Below, piece by piece: positions 8,321 to 17,860 of a stretch of DNA of 64,000 bases. The stretch's first letter is position 1, and each line of letters starts with the position of its first letter. The DNA lies in NCBI GenBank assembly GCA_963785765.1, contig CAWAWM010000002.1:620001-684000 (forward strand). The letters are read 5' to 3'. The stretch is from DATBGO01 sp963785765 (GTDB lineage: Bacteria; Actinomycetota; Actinomycetes; Streptosporangiales; Streptosporangiaceae). Below the pieces are notes generated by a model, which was not told the origin of the DNA, did no database searches, and worked only from the letters and a program-made list of their open reading frames with translations. The position numbers were made by a program, and so were the translations under genes.

Positions 8321-9940
8321 TCACCCCGGCGTCGGGTGGCGGACAGCCGAGATCTCGGCGATCCATTCCTCGGAAACGACCAGGTCGATGACGGTGTCGG
8401 CGACCTGTCCCGGGTCGGCCCGCAGTGCGCGGCTCGGCTTGCCCCGCCGGGCGGGCTCGGCGGCCGGGGCCGGGCTGGCGGGCAGGAGCCGGAGCGCCAG
8501 CGCCGGGCACATCTCGACGGCCTGCCGGGCGCTGCGTTCCAGCCAGGGCGGGACCGGCATGTCCAGCAGCTGCGGGAAGCCCTGCCGGTCCAGCTGCACA
8601 AGCTCGGGCACGATGTGGCCGCACAGGCCGTGTCCCTGGCAGCGCGTCCAGTCGACCGTCAGCTGGGTCTCGCCGGGCGGAGACGGCAGCGGCAGCACGT
8701 TACTGACCGGTCGGCCGCAGCTCCCGCGGAAGAAATGTGTGGCCAGGTCATCGGAGAACACGTCCAGGGCGGACATTACGAACCTGAACACGCCATCCGG
8801 ATGCGCGCACGCGCCGCGGCCGCGCACGGCTGACGCACTGCGGCGCACGGCATCCAGCGCTTCGACGCCGCCCGAGCCATCCGCCAGGGAAGCCAGCGAA
8901 CGGGCGATGCTCGGCAGGCCCAGCTTGCAGGGCCCGCACTGCCCGGATGACTCCTTGGCCAGATACGCGGCGACCCGGGTTAGCTCGCCCACCGGGCAGC
9001 TACCCTGACCCATGGCCAGCACGATGCCCGCACCCAGGGTGCCTCCGGCCGCGGCCAGCCCGGCCCGGCTGACCGGTAGGTCGTACGCCACCTCTGCCGG
9101 TACCCAGCTGCCGTGGTAACCACCGACCAGAACGCCTCCGTCAGGCCGGGCACCGCACAGGTCGAGTACCTCGCCGAGCGGCAGCCCTGACGGCACTTCG
9201 ACAACCGCCGGCCGCTCGGCGGCGCCGCCTACGGTCAGCAGAACCGTTCCGGGCTCGGCCGCGGTACCTGCAGACGCATAGCCCTCAGGTCCCACCATCG
9301 CGAGGATCGCGAGCTGCGCGAAGGTCTCCGCGTTGGACAGCATGGTCGGGCGGTTCCCGACGCCGCTGTAGCTAGCGTGACTCTTGCGTCCTGGTGGCAG
9401 CGCCGCCCGGCCGTTCATCGCGTTGACCAGCGCACCCGACTCCCCGGACACGAACCGGTCAGGCACCTCCACCACCCGCACCAGGCGGTCGAGGTCGGGC
9501 TCGGCCGCCGCTGCTTCGTATACCGACCGGGCGACCAGGGGATCGGCCACGCCGATGAGGATCAGTCGCGCGTCCAGCGCCCAGGCCGTGGCCAGTGCCC
9601 CGGTCAATACCAAGTAGGGAGACCTGAGCAGCAGCATTCTGTCCTTGGCGCTGCCCGGTTCGCCCTCGGTGCCGTTGACCACGACAATGGGCGCCCGTTT
9701 TCGGGCGCGGGCCGCGTCCAGCACGCTCGAGAGCTTGCGCGCTACCGGAAACGCGGCACCACCGCGGCCGCGCAGGTCGACCTGCTCGGCCATGCTGATC
9801 AGCTGCTCGGCGGTAAGCCGTGGCACCTGGCCGAAGACGGTCTGGTATCCGGCCCGGTCTATCCGGCGCAGCCGGTCCAGGCCGGCGGTGAGGCGGGGCT
9901 GCCCGATGCAGAAGGTCTCGGGCACCGCCGGCGGTATCAA
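8321..9940 (-). CDS. NuoF-like flavoprotein fused to a ferredoxin domain
   Basis: 539-residue soluble redox protein. Residues about 50-300 resemble the 51-kDa subunit of complex I (GRGGAAFPVARK, the NADH/FMN motif, and the NGTEGEPGSAKDR loop). An SLBB segment and the 4Fe-4S helix bundle follow (SSGQCGPCKLG, later CAHPDG). The first cysteine of the usual CxxCxxC is Ser here, so the N3-type cluster would have one ligand fewer. From about residue 425 a ferredoxin domain starts (CQGHGLCG ... CP), ending in a basic tail. No other nuo genes are nearby, so it is more likely an electron-bifurcating or oxygenase-partner reductase than complex I. It is transcribed alone. Confidence 0.75.
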   Translation of the reverse strand: MIPPAVPETFCIGQPRLTAGLDRLRRIDRAGYQTVFGQVPRLTAEQLISMAEQVDLRGRGGAAFPVARKLSSVLDAARARKRAPIVVVNGTEGEPGSAKDRMLLLRSPYLVLTGALATAWALDARLILIGVADPLVARSVYEAAAAEPDLDRLVRVVEVPDRFVSGESGALVNAMNGRAALPPGRKSHASYSGVGNRPTMLSNAETFAQLAILAMVGPEGYASAGTAAEPGTVLLTVGGAAERPAVVEVPSGLPLGEVLDLCGARPDGGVLVGGYHGSWVPAEVAYDLPVSRAGLAAAGGTLGAGIVLAMGQGSCPVGELTRVAAYLAKESSGQCGPCKLGLPSIARSLASLADGSGGVEALDAVRRSASAVRGRGACAHPDGVFRFVMSALDVFSDDLATHFFRGSCGRPVSNVLPLPSPPGETQLTVDWTRCQGHGLCGHIVPELVQLDRQGFPQLLDMPVPPWLERSARQAVEMCPALALRLLPASPAPAAEPARRGKPSRALRADPGQVADTVIDLVVSEEWIAEISAVRHPTPG

Positions 9941-10365
9941 CGCGGGTCCGCCCGCCGTCGGCCGGCGGTACGCCGGACGTCGTGGTGCTGGCGCCCGTCA
10001 GGCCAGCTTCCGTTGACCGCGCTGCGGACCTGACGCCCGCGGCGCGGGCTAGCGATCCCAACCGCTGGCCTAGCCCGCTGCCGACGCCTGGCTACCACTC
10101 GACTACCTCCCGAGGTCAGTAACCTGGCCAGGACTCCGATGGCGCCTGGCCCGAATCTCCATCGGTTCCGATCCGGAGGGTGTTGCCGGTCACTGCCGTG
10201 ATGATCCTAGCGACGCCGATCACGGACTCGCAGAGAAATGGTGTATTAGCGGTAACGATGGCCGTTTTCGCATGTCAGATCCGAGGTCTCCGAGGTATTT
10301 GACGATCACGTGGTAGCCACCTCGCCCGACGCGGAGGCGGCACCGTCAGCCGGCCCGCATCGGCC
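9941..10365. other. 425-bp gap without a convincing gene
   Basis: It lies between the 5' end of the NuoF-like gene and the 3' end of the NTF2-like gene. The part near 10200-10320 is less GC-rich and could hold the promoter of the NuoF-like gene. No RNA gene, riboswitch or repeat was recognised. Confidence 0.5.
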
Positions 10366-10728
10366 TCAGTACGCCGGCTGGTTCCTGATGACGAACAGGC
10401 GAATGATCTTGCCATCGCGGAGGGTGAAGTAGTTCGTCATGATCAGCTCGCCAGGCAGGTTCGTCTTGTCGTAGTTGCCGTCGTAGCGGGCCCGCACGAT
10501 CGTGTCCCCATAGTGATCCAGGACCTCGGTGACCTCCAGGGTGACCTTGTCGCCGACCAGCTCCCTGGCCACCCAGCGCCGGATCGCCGCGGCCCCCCAG
10601 AACTCCCGGCGGGCGTCATTCACCATGGCATCCTCGGCGAAGGTCGCGACGATCGCATCCTCGTCGAAGGCGTTCACGGCCCGGACATGCTCGGCCAGGA
10701 CCGGGCTCAGGCTGCGGTGGTCGGTCAT
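10366..10728 (-). CDS. SnoaL/NTF2-like protein
   Basis: About 120 residues with the NTF2-like alpha+beta cone fold typical of SnoaL-like polyketide cyclases and isomerases: a helical N-terminus (VLAEHVRAVNAFDEDAIVATFAEDA), a conserved WGA loop and beta strands ending FTLRDGKIIRLFVIRNQP. A longer frame begins at 10764, but AGGAGC lies 8 bp before ATG 10728 (MTDHRSL), so that start is chosen. It is divergent from the MerR regulator at 10867 with about 140 bp between starts, so it may be the regulator's target. The substrate is unknown. Confidence 0.75.
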   Translation of the reverse strand: MTDHRSLSPVLAEHVRAVNAFDEDAIVATFAEDAMVNDARREFWGAAAIRRWVARELVGDKVTLEVTEVLDHYGDTIVRARYDGNYDKTNLPGELIMTNYFTLRDGKIIRLFVIRNQPAY

Positions 10729-10828
10729 GACGGTGCTCCTTCGATAGCGGTAACGGACGGCCACTCCAGCGGCCTGGTATCCACCATCGGCGCTCCGGCC
10801 GGGGCAGGGTCAACAGCGCCCTGGCGCC

Positions 10829-10860
10829 TTGACCCTCCCGCAGGGGGAGAGTCATAGCTT
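10829..10860 (+). promoter_or_regulatory. MerR-type promoter with dyad in a long spacer
   Basis: TTGACC (10829-10834) and TAGCTT (10855-10860) are separated by 20 bp, longer than the usual 17. The spacer holds the dyad ACCCTCCC/GGGAGAGT (10832-10839, 10845-10852). MerR-family activators bind such dyads between over-spaced elements and untwist the DNA. The predicted transcript start falls on or next to the ATG at 10867, so the mRNA is probably leaderless. Confidence 0.75.
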
Positions 10861-10866
10861 GGTGTC

Positions 10867-11700
10867 ATGACATCGGGACTCACGGTCGGCGACTTCTCGC
10901 GGGTGACGCACCTGAGCGTCAAGACGCTGCGGCATTATCACGAGGTCGGCCTGCTGGAACCGGCCGAGGTGAATCCGGCGACCGGCTACCGGTACTACGC
11001 GCCAGCCCAGATTCCGACCGCGCAGGTCATCCTCCGGCTGCGGAACCTGGAGATGCCGGTCGCCGACGTGAAGGCCGTCCTGGCCGCCCCCGACTCAGCG
11101 GCCCGCAACGCGCTGATCGCGGCGCACCTCGACCGGCTGGAGGCCGAGCTCGCCCGGACCCGCGACGCCGTCGACGCCCTGCGCAACCTGCTGGACCACC
11201 CCGGCCAAGCGGGGCCCGTCGAGCACCGGACGGTACCAGCTACCCCGGCGGTGGCCATCCGGGCCCTGGTGAACCGGGCGGACATCCTGGCGTGGTGGCA
11301 GGGTGCCCTCGGCGAACTGCATGCCACCGTGCCCGCCCAGCACCTGCGCGCGACCGGGCCCAGTGGCGGCCTGTACGCGAGCGAGCTGTTCCAGCACGAC
11401 CGGGGTGAGGCGATCGTGTTCATCCCGGTCGAGGGGACCGCGCGCGCGATCGGCCGGGTGGCGCCGATGGTGGTTCCCGAAGCCGAGCTGGCGGTCCTGA
11501 CCCATCACGGCCCGCTGGCCAACATCGACCTCACCTATGCCGAGCTGGGTTCCTACGCGACCAGGCACGAGATCAGCGTGGACGGCCCGCTGCGCGAGTA
11601 CTACCTGCGCGACTCCCGTGACACGCCTGACCCAGCCGGGTGGGCGACCGAGATCGGCTGGCCAATTTTCCGCGCCGACGCCAGCCCGTGCCGGGTGTAA
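10867..11700 (+). CDS. MerR-family transcriptional activator with GyrI-like effector domain
   Basis: 277 residues. The N-terminus is a MerR winged helix (TVGDFSRVTHLSVKTLRHYH, then GYRYYAPAQI), and a coiled-coil helix spans about 75-115 (IAAHLDRLEAELARTRDAVD). The remaining C-terminal part resembles the GyrI/BmrR-type ligand-binding fold (VPATPAVAIRA, ending EIGWPIF). Such proteins activate genes in response to bulky hydrophobic or cationic compounds. The gene sits directly behind its own MerR-type promoter, so autoregulation and control of the divergent NTF2-like gene are likely. The start has no Shine-Dalgarno, in keeping with leaderless translation. Confidence 0.85.
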   Translation: MTSGLTVGDFSRVTHLSVKTLRHYHEVGLLEPAEVNPATGYRYYAPAQIPTAQVILRLRNLEMPVADVKAVLAAPDSAARNALIAAHLDRLEAELARTRDAVDALRNLLDHPGQAGPVEHRTVPATPAVAIRALVNRADILAWWQGALGELHATVPAQHLRATGPSGGLYASELFQHDRGEAIVFIPVEGTARAIGRVAPMVVPEAELAVLTHHGPLANIDLTYAELGSYATRHEISVDGPLREYYLRDSRDTPDPAGWATEIGWPIFRADASPCRV

Positions 11701-11798
11701 CCGACCCTTCCCCCATTCCGCAGGCCTCCTGTCCGCCGCATGCCTCCGGCCCGCGCGACGGGAATTGCTGCTGCCGTTGGTCGTAGGGGAAGCACTGG

Positions 11799-11951
11799 TT
11801 ATGCACATTGATTGAGCCATTGATGGTGGGCGTCACCCGGCGAGTTTCCCAGGCGCGCCACCTCGGTGTGGTAGCCCAGCTGGAACGACAGCGGGTCCGC
11901 GGCCGAGCCGCAGGTGCCGGGCTCGAACCGCAGGGCATAGTGCTGGGACGG
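11799..11951 (-). pseudogene. C-terminal remnant of an unrecognised gene
   Basis: A 50-codon open stretch after a TAG at 11952-11954 has genome-like G/C third positions and reads HYALRFEPGTC...LGYHTEVARLGNSPG. There is no start codon at its head. It looks like a surviving end of a protein, inserted or left by deletion. I do not recognise the family. Confidence 0.3.
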
Positions 11952-11969
11952 CTACGGCAATTGCGGCAC

Positions 11970-12001
11970 GCACTTTCGCAGAGCACATTCGCCGAAAGTG
12001 C
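11970..12001. terminator. Hairpin in the MerR-subtilase gap
   Basis: GCACTTTCG (11970-11978) pairs with CGAAAGTGC (11993-12001) around a 14-nt loop. No T-tract follows. It could end the merR-like transcript or act as an operator. The rest of 11701-12147 holds the remnant above and an A/T-rich stretch at 12030-12130, probably the subtilase promoter. Confidence 0.35.
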
Positions 12002-12147
12002 GATCGACCTCACGAGAAGTTGCATTGCTGGTATAGGTCGTTTTCTACCGCAACAGCCAGCTGCTGTTGCTGAAATTTCCTTCTAAAGGCAGCCCCCGAG
12101 CGTACGGTTAGATATCTCAAAAAGCACCCAAGGGGAAGGTCTCCCAA

Positions 12148-13809
12148 ATGCGGCACGCTCGCTCATCCGGCGCCGTCGCCGGTAATCGGACTGGGCTCGG
12201 CTGGCGGAAGAAGAGCCGGATTGCCGCTGCGGCTGCTGCGGTGGTCGCAGCGTTAGCTGGCACGTCGGTGGCTGGCGTCCCGCCGGCGTCGGCCAGCCCC
12301 GGCGAGACGGTGATCGTCAGCGCCACCGGGCTGCTGAGCCCGGTCCTGGCGGTGCTGAGCGTGGGTGGCACGATCTTGACGCAGTATCACCTCATCGATG
12401 CGGTCGACGCCGTGATCCCCACGGCCGTCGAGCCGCTGCTCGCGGCCCTGCCGGGTATCACCGTGACGCCTGATGTTTCGGTGAGCGTCGGGTCCACGAC
12501 CGAGTCGACCGGGCCGCATCCGCCGTCCGATGCGTTCTTGCCGGAGACCGGGGCTACCCAGCTGGCCTCAGCTGGCGATACCGGCCAGGGGGTCACCGTG
12601 GCCGTGCTGGACACGGGCATCGACAACCTGCCTGACTTCTCCGGGCGGCTGATCGGCGGGGTGGACCTGAGCGGCGGGAACAACCCCTACCAGGACAGCT
12701 ACGGGCACGGCACGTTCGTGGCCGGCCTGATCGCTGGCGACGGAGCCTCGTCCGACGGGCAGTACTCGGGCGAAGCGCCCGGCGCCAACCTGGTGTCGAT
12801 CAAGGTGGCGGGGGCGGACGGCATCACCAGCCTGGGGACTTTGATCTCCGGCCTGCAGTGGGCGGTTGACCATCAGAGCAGGTACGGCATCAAGGTCCTC
12901 AACATATCCCTCGGCGTCCAGCCCACCGAGTCCACGGTCATCAACCCGTTGGACCAGGCGGTGGAGGCGGTCTGGAACTCGGGTATCGCGGTAGTGGCCG
13001 CAGCGGGCAACGCCGGGCCGTTCAACGGGACCATTCTTTCCCCCGGTGACGACCCACTGGTGATCACGGCGGGAGCCCTGGACGACATGGCCACCCCGTC
13101 GCCCGCCGACGATGAGATGACCAACTTCAGCAGCGTCGGGCCTACCTCGCCGGACGGCTGGGTCAAGCCAGACCTGGTCACTTCGGGCCGGTCGGTGGTC
13201 AGCCTGGCCGCGCCGGGCTCGACAGTCTACCAAGACTATCCCTCGGCCCGGATCGGCGCCGCGAACTTCGTCGGCTCAGGCACCTCGTTCAGCGCAGCCA
13301 TCACCAGCGGGGCGGCCGCGCTGGTGCTGGCCGACAACCCGGGGCTTTCCCCCGACCAGATAAAGGCCCGGCTGCTGGGTAACACCAGCCCAGGTCCGGT
13401 CGGCAACCCGTTCGTCGACGGCCACGGCGCCCTCAACGCCTACGCCGCGGCGACTTCGGGCCCGATGGATTTCGCCCAGTCGGCCGCCAGCCTGATCCCG
13501 ACGTCGCTGGGCGCGACGGTCTCGCTGGCGCCTACCGGCCCCGTCGACACCTGGAACACCAGCCTGTGGTCGGGGCTCTCCTGGAACCAGCTGCCATCCG
13601 ATGGCTCGGCGTGGAACGGCTACGCGTGGACCGGCGCCGACTGGAACGGCTGGACCAGTAAGGCCTGGAACGACGATGCCTGGACCGGCGCCGCGTGGAA
13701 CGGCGAAGACTGGGGCAGCAAGGCCTGGAACGAGGCTGCCTGGGACGGCTCGGCCTGGGACGGATCAGCCTGGGACAGCTCCGTCTGGAACAGCTCGGCA
13801 TGGAACTGA
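12148..13809 (+). CDS. Secreted subtilisin-like serine protease (S8) with Trp-rich repeat tail
   Basis: 553 residues. A long twin-basic, Ala-rich signal sequence (about 1-50) directs export; the second segment to about 130 is probably the propeptide. The catalytic triad is visible: Asp155 (AVLDTGID), His187 (YGHGTFVAG) and Ser380 (GSGTSFSAA). From about residue 470 to the end the protein is a run of short repeats such as SAWNG, AWTGADW and KAWNDDAW, with a tryptophan roughly every four to six residues, ending SSAWN. Such tails occur on actinobacterial subtilases and may bind the cell wall or matrix. AAGGGGAAGG precedes the ATG. The next gene starts 25 bp downstream. Confidence 0.9.
   Translation: MRHARSSGAVAGNRTGLGWRKKSRIAAAAAAVVAALAGTSVAGVPPASASPGETVIVSATGLLSPVLAVLSVGGTILTQYHLIDAVDAVIPTAVEPLLAALPGITVTPDVSVSVGSTTESTGPHPPSDAFLPETGATQLASAGDTGQGVTVAVLDTGIDNLPDFSGRLIGGVDLSGGNNPYQDSYGHGTFVAGLIAGDGASSDGQYSGEAPGANLVSIKVAGADGITSLGTLISGLQWAVDHQSRYGIKVLNISLGVQPTESTVINPLDQAVEAVWNSGIAVVAAAGNAGPFNGTILSPGDDPLVITAGALDDMATPSPADDEMTNFSSVGPTSPDGWVKPDLVTSGRSVVSLAAPGSTVYQDYPSARIGAANFVGSGTSFSAAITSGAAALVLADNPGLSPDQIKARLLGNTSPGPVGNPFVDGHGALNAYAAATSGPMDFAQSAASLIPTSLGATVSLAPTGPVDTWNTSLWSGLSWNQLPSDGSAWNGYAWTGADWNGWTSKAWNDDAWTGAAWNGEDWGSKAWNEAAWDGSAWDGSAWDSSVWNSSAWN
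13548..13806 (+). repeat. Coding tandem repeats for AWNG/AWDS motifs
   Basis: The 3' end of the subtilase gene is built of diverged 12-24 bp units around TCGGCGTGGAACGGC and GCCTGGGACGGC, encoding about 20 Trp residues. The units are imperfect at the DNA level, so the array is not a recent expansion, except for the near-identical copies at 13740-13775. Confidence 0.7.
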
Positions 13810-13834
13810 CCACGGCCCGGCCGGTGGTTAAGCC

Positions 13835-16628
13835 ATGAAGTTACCTCGCGCTACCAGGGCGATCGTCGTCGCCTCCGTTATGGGTGGTGCGATTACCTTG
13901 TTTCTCGCCGTCTGGCGGCAATCGGCCTCGTGGCACGTCGACGAGGCGCAATGGACCATCGTAGCGGTGATGGGCGCCCTTTTCCTGGGCAGCTGGGTTT
14001 GGCCAGTCGTGGTGTACCGGGGTGACGAATCTGAGACCTTCCATATGGACGAGGGATTCTTTGTGACCCTCGCCCTCCTGGTGCCGCCGCTGCTCACGTT
14101 GGGCGTCCTCGCGGTGGCGACCATCTTGGCTCAGACGGTCCGCCGCCGCCCTGCTGTTAAATTGGCCTACAACACGGGACAGGTTCTGACTGCGGCGGGC
14201 CTGGGACTCGCGGTGAGCCGCAGCATCGCTTCCCCGACGAATTCCCTCGCCGCAGGTCAGATTGCGGCCGTCACGCTCGCCGTGGGCGTCTACTTCGTCG
14301 TCAACACGCTTCTCGTGGACGCCGTCATGGTCTCGATCGGCACGAACTGGAGGGAATTCATCAGCGATCTTCCGACCCAGGTGATGCTGGCTGGCGCGGG
14401 AGCATCGATCGGCGTGGTCCTGGCCCTCGCGATTCACGCGCATCTGTGGGCGCTAGCGCTGGCCATCCCGGCCCTGGTCCTGGAGTACTGGCTCATCAGC
14501 GCCAGGTACGCGGCGCTGTATGACCGCGCCCGGATGGAGGGCCTGTACGAGGTCACGCTGGAGGCAAACCGGGGGCTGCGGCGGGAGGCGGTGCTCGAGA
14601 CGATCCTGGGGTCGGTACGCGGGCTGCTCCGCAGCCCGGCGGTCACGCTGACCGCCGACGAGCCGGCCCCCGATCAGCTCACAGCGCCGATGATCGTGGC
14701 CGATCGCCGGCAGTGGCTGGTGGCGTCGGGCCGGCGACGGAATGAGCCTTTCGACGACTCCGATCGGGGCCTGCTCAGAGCCCTGGCTGCGGTGGGCACC
14801 GGGGCGCTCAGCAATGCCGAGCTGTACCAGCAGGTCCACGTCGAGCGGGAGCGGCTTTCCTCGATCACCCTCAATATCGGAGAAGGCGTCTGCGCCATCG
14901 ACGCCGACGGGAAGCTGACCTTCGTCAACCGGGCCGCGGCCGACATGATCGAGCTGCCGTCGCTGAACATCACGATCGACGACCCGGTGAGCGACGGCGC
15001 CCCGGCAGCGCCCGAGTTCCTGCTCGGTGCCGGCCTGGGAAGCCATGCGCACCGGCCGAACCGTCCGCGAGGACGACGCCAGGTTCCGCGGCAAGAACGG
15101 TGACACCGTCCCGGTTGCGTATACGGCCTCGGCGGTCATGGGCGATGGCCTGCCCTCGGGCGCGGTGATCGCCTTCCGCGACATCACTGAACGCAAAGCC
15201 TTCGAAGACGAACTCCACCATCACGCCTGCTATGACAGCCTCACCGGCCTGGCGAACCGGCGGCTGCTGGTGGAACGCCTCGATCAGGCGCTGCAATGGT
15301 CAGCGCTGGACCGCAAGACCCACGCCTTGATCTTTGTCGACGTGGACCGCTTCAAGGGCATCAACGACAGCCTCGGCCACCTGACCGGGGATGAGTTCCT
15401 GGTGGCGATCGGGGCCCGGATGAAGGCGGTGGTGCGCAGCCGCGATCTGCTGGCCCGCTTCGGCGGCGATGAGTTCGTGGCACTGCTGGAGGACGTGGCC
15501 GGCGTAGACGTGGCGGTCGCCGCGGCGCGGCGCATCTGCTCCGCCGTCGAACAGCCCATGGTGCTGCCCGACGGCTACGAGCTGGTGGCCAGCGTGTCGG
15601 TCGGCATCGCCCTGACCGAGCCGGGTAAGACGGCCGACGACGTGCTCCGGGACGCCGACGTGGCGATGTACGAGGCCAAGGCCAAGGGCGGCGGCGGCAT
15701 CTACAAGGTGTTCGACCAGGCTTCCATGGGAACCCGCTCCTCGAAGCGGCTCGAAATCGAGGCCGATCTGCGTAAGGGACTCGAGCGGGACGAGCTCGAG
15801 GTGCATTACCAGCCGTTCTACTCCCTTGACGAGCAGCACATCGTGGGCGCGGAGGCGCTGGTGCGGTGGCGCCACCCCACGAACGGCCTGATCAGCCCGG
15901 CCAGGTTCATCCCGATCGCCGAGGAGACCGGGCTGATACTGCCGCTCGGTCGTTACGTTCTGGACCAGGCGTGCCGGCAGGTGCGCTCGATCCGGGAGCG
16001 CCTGGCCGTGGACCTGCCCATCAGCGTCAACCTCTCAGCTCGCCAGTTCCAGGAGAACGGGCTCTTGTCGCAGGTGGCGGCCGCTCTCGATGCCACTGGA
16101 CTGCCGTCGGAGCTGCTCATGGTCGAGATCACCGAGACCACGGTCATGGAAGACCTTTCCGGTGCCCGCGAGGTCATGAAGAAGCTCAACCGGCTCGGCG
16201 TGCGCCTGTCCATCGACGACTTCGGCACCGGCCATTCCTCGCTCGCCTACCTCAAGCAGTTCCCGGTGCACGAAGTCAAGGTGGACCGCACGTTCGTCCA
16301 GGGTGTCGCCGATAACCCGGTGGATTCGGCGATCGTCAAGGCCGTCATCGACCTGGCCAATGCGATGGGCATTTCGGCGGTGGCCGAGGGCGTGGAGACC
16401 AAGGATCAGCTCGCTGAGCTCAGGCTGCTCGGCTGCCCGGTGGGGCAGGGGTTCTACTTCTCGCAGCCGCTTCGCGCCGAGGAGTTCGACGAGCTTCTCA
16501 CCCGCCATTTCACTCCGGCGGCAGCACCGGCGCGGCCGGTGCTGGTCGAGCAGGGCACGAGCACGTCGGGCACCGCGGTCGCCCCGGTTGGGCCCCGGCT
16601 GGCCGATGTCTCCGCGCTGCCCGGTTAG
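13835..16628 (+). CDS. Membrane PAS-GGDEF-EAL cyclic-di-GMP enzyme, frameshifted in the PAS domain
   Basis: Makes and/or breaks c-di-GMP. The N-terminal ~230 residues are six or so membrane helices, followed by a GAF-like linker and a PAS domain (LNIGEGVCAIDADGKLTFVN). The GGDEF domain has the intact RFGGDEF active site, with an RSRD inhibitory site five residues before GGDEF. The EAL domain keeps EALVRW, SVNLSARQF, EITET, DDFGTGHSS, KVDR and AEGVET, so both activities look possible. Two frames join if one G of CTCGGTG (15024-15026) is removed, giving PEFLL-VPAWEAM and a 930-residue protein. Otherwise GTG 15027 would start a separate PAS-truncated protein. It lies 25 bp after the subtilase, probably co-transcribed. 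Confidence 0.85.
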
Positions 16629-16657
16629 GGCAGCCGCGGACGAGCGCCGGCGCGCCG

Positions 16658-17407
16658 TCAGCTGCCGAGCGTTTTCGTCACGTAATCCAGGACCCGCTCG
16701 CGGGCGGCGGGCGAGTCCCACATCCGGCGCACCAGGTCATCAGTCGCGCGCTCGCGCCTGATCCGGTCCAGCGCCTGGCCGCGGATCTGCCGGCGAGTGT
16801 GCCGCAGTGGCTCGGCGGGCAGGGCCGCGAACTCGCCCGCGACGGCGACCGCGCGCTGCAGCACCGACCCCTCGTCCACGGCCTCGTCGATGAGACCGAG
16901 GCCCGCCGCCTGGCCGGCGGGATAGGTCTGGCCGAAGTAGGTGAGCTCGGTGAGGCGGCGGGTGCCCACGGCAAAGCGCAAGATCTCCAGCGCGGTGACG
17001 GGAAACGGGACTCCGACGAGTAGTTCGGTGACGCCGATGCGCCCGCGGCCTGAGTTCATGACCCGATAGTCGCAGGCCGCCACGAGAATGCAGCCGCCCG
17101 CGACCGCATGCCCGTTCACCGCCGCGACCACGGGGACCTGGCAGTCGAACACCGCCAGGAACGCTTCGCTCAGGGCGGGCAGGAATTCGTCCAGGTAACC
17201 GGGCCCGCCGTCGCGCAGCCGCAGCAAGTCGACGCCCGCCGAGAAGATGGGCCCGTCGGCGGTCAGGACGGCGGCGCGGTAGCCACCGCGCTCGAGTTCG
17301 CCGAACTGAGCGGCGAGCTCCAGGCACAAGGTTGTATCGAGGGCGTTGGCCTTCCCGTGTGCCATCCGCACCACCGCCACCTGACCGTTCGCCTCGACGC
17401 TGATCAA
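16658..17407 (-). CDS. Enoyl-CoA hydratase/isomerase family protein
   Basis: 249-residue crotonase-fold protein. It has the oxyanion-hole segment FSAGVDLLRL and the second motif VNGHAVAGGCILVAACDYRVM. The residue after GRIGVTELLVGVPFPV occupies the position of the second catalytic Glu, here within a TELLVG loop, so at least one acidic residue is present. The C-terminal helices (RRQIRGQALDRI) complete the fold. It would hydrate or isomerise an acyl-CoA, but the substrate is unknown. It converges with the GGDEF-EAL gene (30 bp between stops) and has no operon partner. The start ATG at 17407 is the first Met; the upstream frame soon ends. Confidence 0.85.
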   Translation of the reverse strand: MISVEANGQVAVVRMAHGKANALDTTLCLELAAQFGELERGGYRAAVLTADGPIFSAGVDLLRLRDGGPGYLDEFLPALSEAFLAVFDCQVPVVAAVNGHAVAGGCILVAACDYRVMNSGRGRIGVTELLVGVPFPVTALEILRFAVGTRRLTELTYFGQTYPAGQAAGLGLIDEAVDEGSVLQRAVAVAGEFAALPAEPLRHTRRQIRGQALDRIRRERATDDLVRRMWDSPAARERVLDYVTKTLGS

Positions 17408-17860
17408 GGCCGGGGGTTTCCGTTCATGACGAGCCTTTCGTGTTCACCGCTACATCTTCAGCACTCAACCTAAAGCAGTGCCAGCTAAAAGCAGTGCCAG
17501 CGAACAGTAGGGCCGGCCAACGCAGGGCACGCTCGTCGCCCGGGGCGCCGACGCGGCGGGCTCGACGGCAGTGGCACCGCCGTGGCCGCCCGCGGCGAAG
17601 TCCGTGCGCAGTGCCTTGACTACGGCTTGCGACGCAACGAGCGTGTGGGTATGGGCGTCCTTCCGGAGATCCAGCGCCGGCGGCTGAGGCGATCCGAAGT
17701 ATGAGCGAGACCTTTCCCGACGCGCCAGCCGGGGGCACGGAAACCTGGCAGCATGCGGAATCCGCCCACCTAAGCATCCCCGGACCGATGGGTACGCCGA
17801 TCGGCTCCCGGGCTGGCCAGCACACCGGATCGGGCCGACAATCCAGGCAGGAGCGTGCGA
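17408..17860. other. 453-bp gap with short repeats
   Basis: It contains a tandem AAAGCAGTGCCAGC pair at 17472-17485 and 17488-17501. Small open frames across it have no ribosome site or family likeness. Its right end probably carries the promoter of the transfer cassette. Confidence 0.5.

Noticed and set aside
9941..10365. Possible riboswitch
   Set aside because: No known riboswitch core or convincing hairpin series could be drawn.
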